Shown: in pieces, positions 5,741-7,625 of the stretch
How the letters are laid out: the number at the start of each line of letters is the position of its first letter
Position numbering within the stretch: the first letter of the stretch is position 1
Assembly: GCA_018813405.1 (NCBI GenBank)
Contig: JAHJBW010000163.1
Location: forward strand, 1 to 7,625
DNA length: 7,625 bases
Direction of reading: 5' to 3'
Origin: Candidatus Margulisiibacteriota bacterium
Lineage (GTDB): Bacteria > Margulisbacteria > WOR-1 > XYC2-FULL-46-14 > JAHJBW01
The notes under the pieces: model-generated
The model's database searches: none
Told to the model about the DNA's origin: nothing
The model's input: only the letters and a program-made list of their open reading frames with translations
Translations under genes and position numbers: made by a program

Positions 5741-7230
5741 GCTATATTTCGCTGTACAGAAAATACCGTTCGCAAAATTTTAAAGAGATAATAGGGCAGG
5801 AGCATATTGTGCGGACCCTGCAGAATGCTATCTTGAACAGCCGCCTGGCGCACGCTTATCTTTTCACCGGACCGCGCGGCACAGGAAAAACCTCTACCGC
5901 CAGGATACTGGCCAAGGCGCTGAACTGCGCAAAAGGCCCCGGTGCCGAACCCTGTGGAGTATGCGACAATTGCGGCAAGATAACTAACGGACATTCCGTG
6001 GATGTCATTGAAATAGACGCCGCATCCAACCGCGGCATCGACGAGATCCGCGAGCTGAGAGAAAGGGTCGTCTACGCGCCGGTGGAAGGCCGCAATAAAA
6101 TTTATATCATAGATGAGGTACACATGCTGACCTCGGAAGCCTTTAACGCGCTGCTGAAAACCCTTGAAGAGCCTCCCGCGCATACCATATTCGTCCTGGC
6201 CACTACCGAACCCAATAAAGTGCCGGTGACGATCTCTTCGCGCTGTCAGCGGCTGGACTTTAGAAGAATAACGCTTCCGCAGGTAAGACAGCATCTTTCC
6301 GAGATAGCGAAAAAAGAAGGGTTCACTTTAGAAGAAAAAGCGCTTGACCTGATAGCCCGGGCAGGGGAGGGCTCCATGCGTGATTCCATTTCCCTGCTTG
6401 ATCAGGTGGTTTCTTTTGCCGGCAACGATATCAAAGCGGACCAGGTAGTTTTGCTTTTGGGCGCCGCGGATGAGGAGTTGTTATATTCTCTGGCCGATGC
6501 CATAGTCCGTAACGACATTGCCGCGGCCATGGAAAAGGTTAGGCTGGCTATAGAAGCAGGGGCCAGCAGTATTCAGGTGGTCAGGGACCTGGTTAACCAT
6601 TTCAGGAATCTTTTGCTTTGTAAACTGGGGGCAGGTGAGAGTCTGGAGCTTACCGCCGATCATATTAACAGGCTCACTCTTCAAGCGGAGCAGTTCTCCC
6701 TGGAGCGCGTCAAGGCGGTGCTAACAGCGCTTTCGCGGGCGGAGCTGGACATGAAATGGCACCCTTACGGCCGTATAGTCATGGAGGTAACCCTTGTTGA
6801 GTTGATGGGGAATAATGTGGAGAGAAGTGGAGACAGGTTGGGGCAGGTGGAGAAAAGTGGAGACATGTCCCGAAGGGAGACGTTGGTGGTGGTTGAAGAG
6901 GATAAATTTGCCAGGATAATGAACGTTTGGAAAGAAATACTCAATAAGGTAAAAGAAAAGTCGCTGTCGGGCTTTGTTTCTCTGCACGAGGGACAGCCCA
7001 GGGAGATATCCGGGAGTGGAAAGCTGGTAATTTGTTTTAGGAAAGGTTATGCTTTTCACAAACAGCGGCTGGATGAGGCAAAAAACAAAGAGACGGTTGA
7101 ATTGGCCATTAAAGAAGTCCTGGGTGAAGATATAAAAGTAGAATCGGTCGTAGATGATGCTGAGGCGGCCCCGAACGCGGTCAGCATTGAGACGGTAAAG
7201 GAAATGTTCGGGGGAAAAGTAATTTCTTAG
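5737..7230 (+). CDS. dnaX: DNA polymerase III subunit gamma/tau
   Basis: The ATPase of the clamp-loader complex, which loads the sliding clamp and couples the replisome. The 497 residues are shorter than E. coli tau (643). They show Walker A GPRGTGKT (45-52), zinc-binding Cys64, Cys73, Cys76 and Cys79, Walker B IIDEVHML (124-131), sensor 1 around LATTEPNKVP, the SRC arginine-finger motif at 168-170, and sensor 2 GSMRDSISLLDQ (212-223). Domain III follows to about residue 358. A linker at 361-380 is a repeated ten-residue unit (VERSGDRLGQ, VEKSGDMSRR) encoded by 10-bp tandem repeats. A C-terminal domain of about 110 residues of the shorter tau type ends the protein. ATG 5737 is chosen over an in-frame TTG at 5701 because SYISLYRKYR is the normal family N-terminus and ATGA overlaps the alr stop. 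No convincing programmed frameshift signal for gamma is seen. Confidence 0.96.
   Translation: MSYISLYRKYRSQNFKEIIGQEHIVRTLQNAILNSRLAHAYLFTGPRGTGKTSTARILAKALNCAKGPGAEPCGVCDNCGKITNGHSVDVIEIDAASNRGIDEIRELRERVVYAPVEGRNKIYIIDEVHMLTSEAFNALLKTLEEPPAHTIFVLATTEPNKVPVTISSRCQRLDFRRITLPQVRQHLSEIAKKEGFTLEEKALDLIARAGEGSMRDSISLLDQVVSFAGNDIKADQVVLLLGAADEELLYSLADAIVRNDIAAAMEKVRLAIEAGASSIQVVRDLVNHFRNLLLCKLGAGESLELTADHINRLTLQAEQFSLERVKAVLTALSRAELDMKWHPYGRIVMEVTLVELMGNNVERSGDRLGQVEKSGDMSRRETLVVVEEDKFARIMNVWKEILNKVKEKSLSGFVSLHEGQPREISGSGKLVICFRKGYAFHKQRLDEAKNKETVELAIKEVLGEDIKVESVVDDAEAAPNAVSIETVKEMFGGKVIS
6817..6866 (+). repeat. Five-copy 10-bp tandem repeat within dnaX
   Basis: Five 10-mers lie head to tail: GTGGAGAGAA (6817), GTGGAGACAG (6827), GTTGGGGCAG (6837), GTGGAGAAAA (6847) and GTGGAGACAT (6857). 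Four begin with GTGGAGA and the third is degenerate. At a larger scale, the 19 bases at 6817-6835 recur at 6847-6865 with one mismatch, a 30-bp period equal to ten codons. The repeat lies in the linker between the clamp-loader core and the C-terminal domain. Confidence 0.85.
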
Positions 7231-7234
7231 GAGG
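7229..7234 (+). promoter_or_regulatory. Ribosome binding site of ebfC overlapping the dnaX stop
   Basis: A full AGGAGG at 7229-7234 starts inside the dnaX TAG codon (7228-7230) and lies 8 nt before the ebfC ATG. Together with the dapA site it is the strongest in the window, suggesting higher expression of ebfC than of its neighbours. Confidence 0.8.
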
Positions 7235-7242
7235 TAACGGCA

Positions 7243-7554
7243 ATGGGATTATTTGGCAATCTTGGTAACATGGGAGAAATGGTAAAGCAGGCCCGCGAAA
7301 TGCAGAAACAACTAAAAACCATCAAGGATGAGCTGAAACGCATGACATACAAGGCGGAATCAGCCGGGGTAGAAGTAGTGGTCGATGGGGAAATGAACAT
7401 AAAGGATATTAAAATAGGCAGCAATGTCAACCTCAATAAAGTTGGCGATCATTTTAAGGATGCCGCAAACAAGGCTCTTTCCATGGCCAAACACGACGCC
7501 GCGCAGAAACTTCAAAGTGTGGCGGGAGGCTTGAACATTCCGGGATTGACCTAA
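7243..7554 (+). CDS. ebfC: Nucleoid-associated protein, YbaB/EbfC family
   Basis: A small dimeric DNA-binding protein of 103 residues, normal for the family. It has a Gly-rich start (GLFGNLGNMGEM), a long charged helix at about 12-37 (KQAREMQKQLKTIKDELKRM), the central segment AESAGVEVVVDGEMNIKDIKI at 39-59, and a C-terminal helix (DAANKALSMAKHDAAQKL) ending in a Gly/Pro-rich tail. Members bind DNA as dimers and can bridge or bend it; the family is almost always encoded between dnaX and recR, as here, though its exact link to repair is unsettled. The ATG has AGGAGG 8 nt upstream. The TAA is directly followed by the recR ATG. Confidence 0.95.
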   Translation: MGLFGNLGNMGEMVKQAREMQKQLKTIKDELKRMTYKAESAGVEVVVDGEMNIKDIKIGSNVNLNKVGDHFKDAANKALSMAKHDAAQKLQSVAGGLNIPGLT

Positions 7555-7625
7555 ATGGTAGATTACACGCCGTCGTTAAAGAATTTGATAGAACAGTTCA
7601 AGAAGCTGCCCGGCATTGGCCCCAA
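7555..7625 (+). CDS. recR: Recombination protein RecR, N-terminal fragment (3' truncated)
   Basis: The 23 full codons visible read MVDYTPSLKNLIEQFKKLPG followed by IGP, and the window then ends. This is the typical RecR start: an opening helix followed by the LPGIGP hairpin of the helix-hairpin-helix DNA-binding motif. RecR works with RecF and RecO to load RecA at single-strand gaps. The zinc finger and Toprim domain would lie beyond the window. The ATG begins at the base after the ebfC TAA, so it is probably translated by re-initiation; a weak GGGA lies about 10 nt upstream. The position after dnaX and ebfC supports the call. Confidence 0.93.
   Translation, partial: MVDYTPSLKNLIEQFKKLPGIGP

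Noticed and set aside
5689..6294. A 201-residue open frame on the minus strand
   Set aside because: It lies opposite the alr end and the conserved dnaX ATPase domain. Its translation shows no recognisable motif, and its existence is explained by codon bias of the + strand gene.
6310..6316. AAAAAAG resembling the E. coli dnaX frameshift site
   Set aside because: The reading phase is gcg|aaa|aaa|gaa, which is not the X_XXY_YYZ arrangement, and the site lies just after the ATPase core, too early for gamma.
7080..7086. A_AAA_AAC slippery heptamer in the correct phase in dnaX
   Set aside because: A -1 shift reaches a stop at 7098-7100, removing only about 45 residues within the C-terminal domain, not a gamma-type product. 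I see no supporting Shine-Dalgarno or stem-loop, and the bacterial dnaX signal is normally A_AAA_AAG.

Overview
The window is a densely packed run of bacterial chromosomal genes, all on the + strand. It holds ten coding regions, the first and last cut by the window edges, with no RNA genes, insertion sequences or CRISPR. No stretch of 300 bases lacks a gene, and the longest non-coding gap is 32 bases. The first gene ends like an outer-membrane beta-barrel protein, which suggests a double-membrane (Gram-negative type) cell. Together with the IrrE-like gene and a palindrome of a kind I associate with uncultivated candidate-phylum genomes, this fits a metagenome-derived bacterium such as a Margulisbacteria/Saganbacteria- or Elusimicrobiota-like lineage. 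That placement is inference; the window holds no marker that settles it.

Layout. (1) 2-385: the 3' end of a probable outer-membrane beta-barrel gene. (2) An extended -10 promoter at about 369-397 should start a first transcription unit: dapA (lysine/diaminopimelate synthesis), queH (queuosine in tRNA), an unrecognised TIM-barrel protein, an exported calcineurin-like phosphoesterase, and an IrrE-like protein whose zinc site looks degraded. Spacings are +2, -26, -14 (start uncertain) and -17 nt, so translation is probably coupled throughout. (3) A second extended -10 promoter at about 3785-3813 lies only 8 nt before the next start codon. It should start a second unit, possibly with a leaderless first cistron: a PHP phosphoesterase, alr (D-alanine for peptidoglycan), dnaX (clamp-loader subunit), ebfC/ybaB and recR (recombinational repair). 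Spacings are -4, -4, +12 and 0 nt.

The two units combine cell-wall precursor supply (dapA provides diaminopimelate or lysine, alr provides D-alanine) with the widely conserved dnaX-ebfC-recR replication/repair cluster. The second unit begins with a nucleotide- or RNA-directed PHP phosphoesterase.

The points most worth a second look are: a GC-rich palindrome flanked by GTCCT direct repeats that is translated into, or lies just before, the signal peptide of the phosphoesterase; a five-copy 10-bp tandem repeat in the dnaX linker whose unit length is not a multiple of three; an A8 run at the queH end that would fuse QueH to the TIM-barrel protein if one A were lost; the NELFH in place of HExxH in the IrrE-like protein; and the matching pair of extended -10 promoters, one apparently giving a leaderless mRNA.
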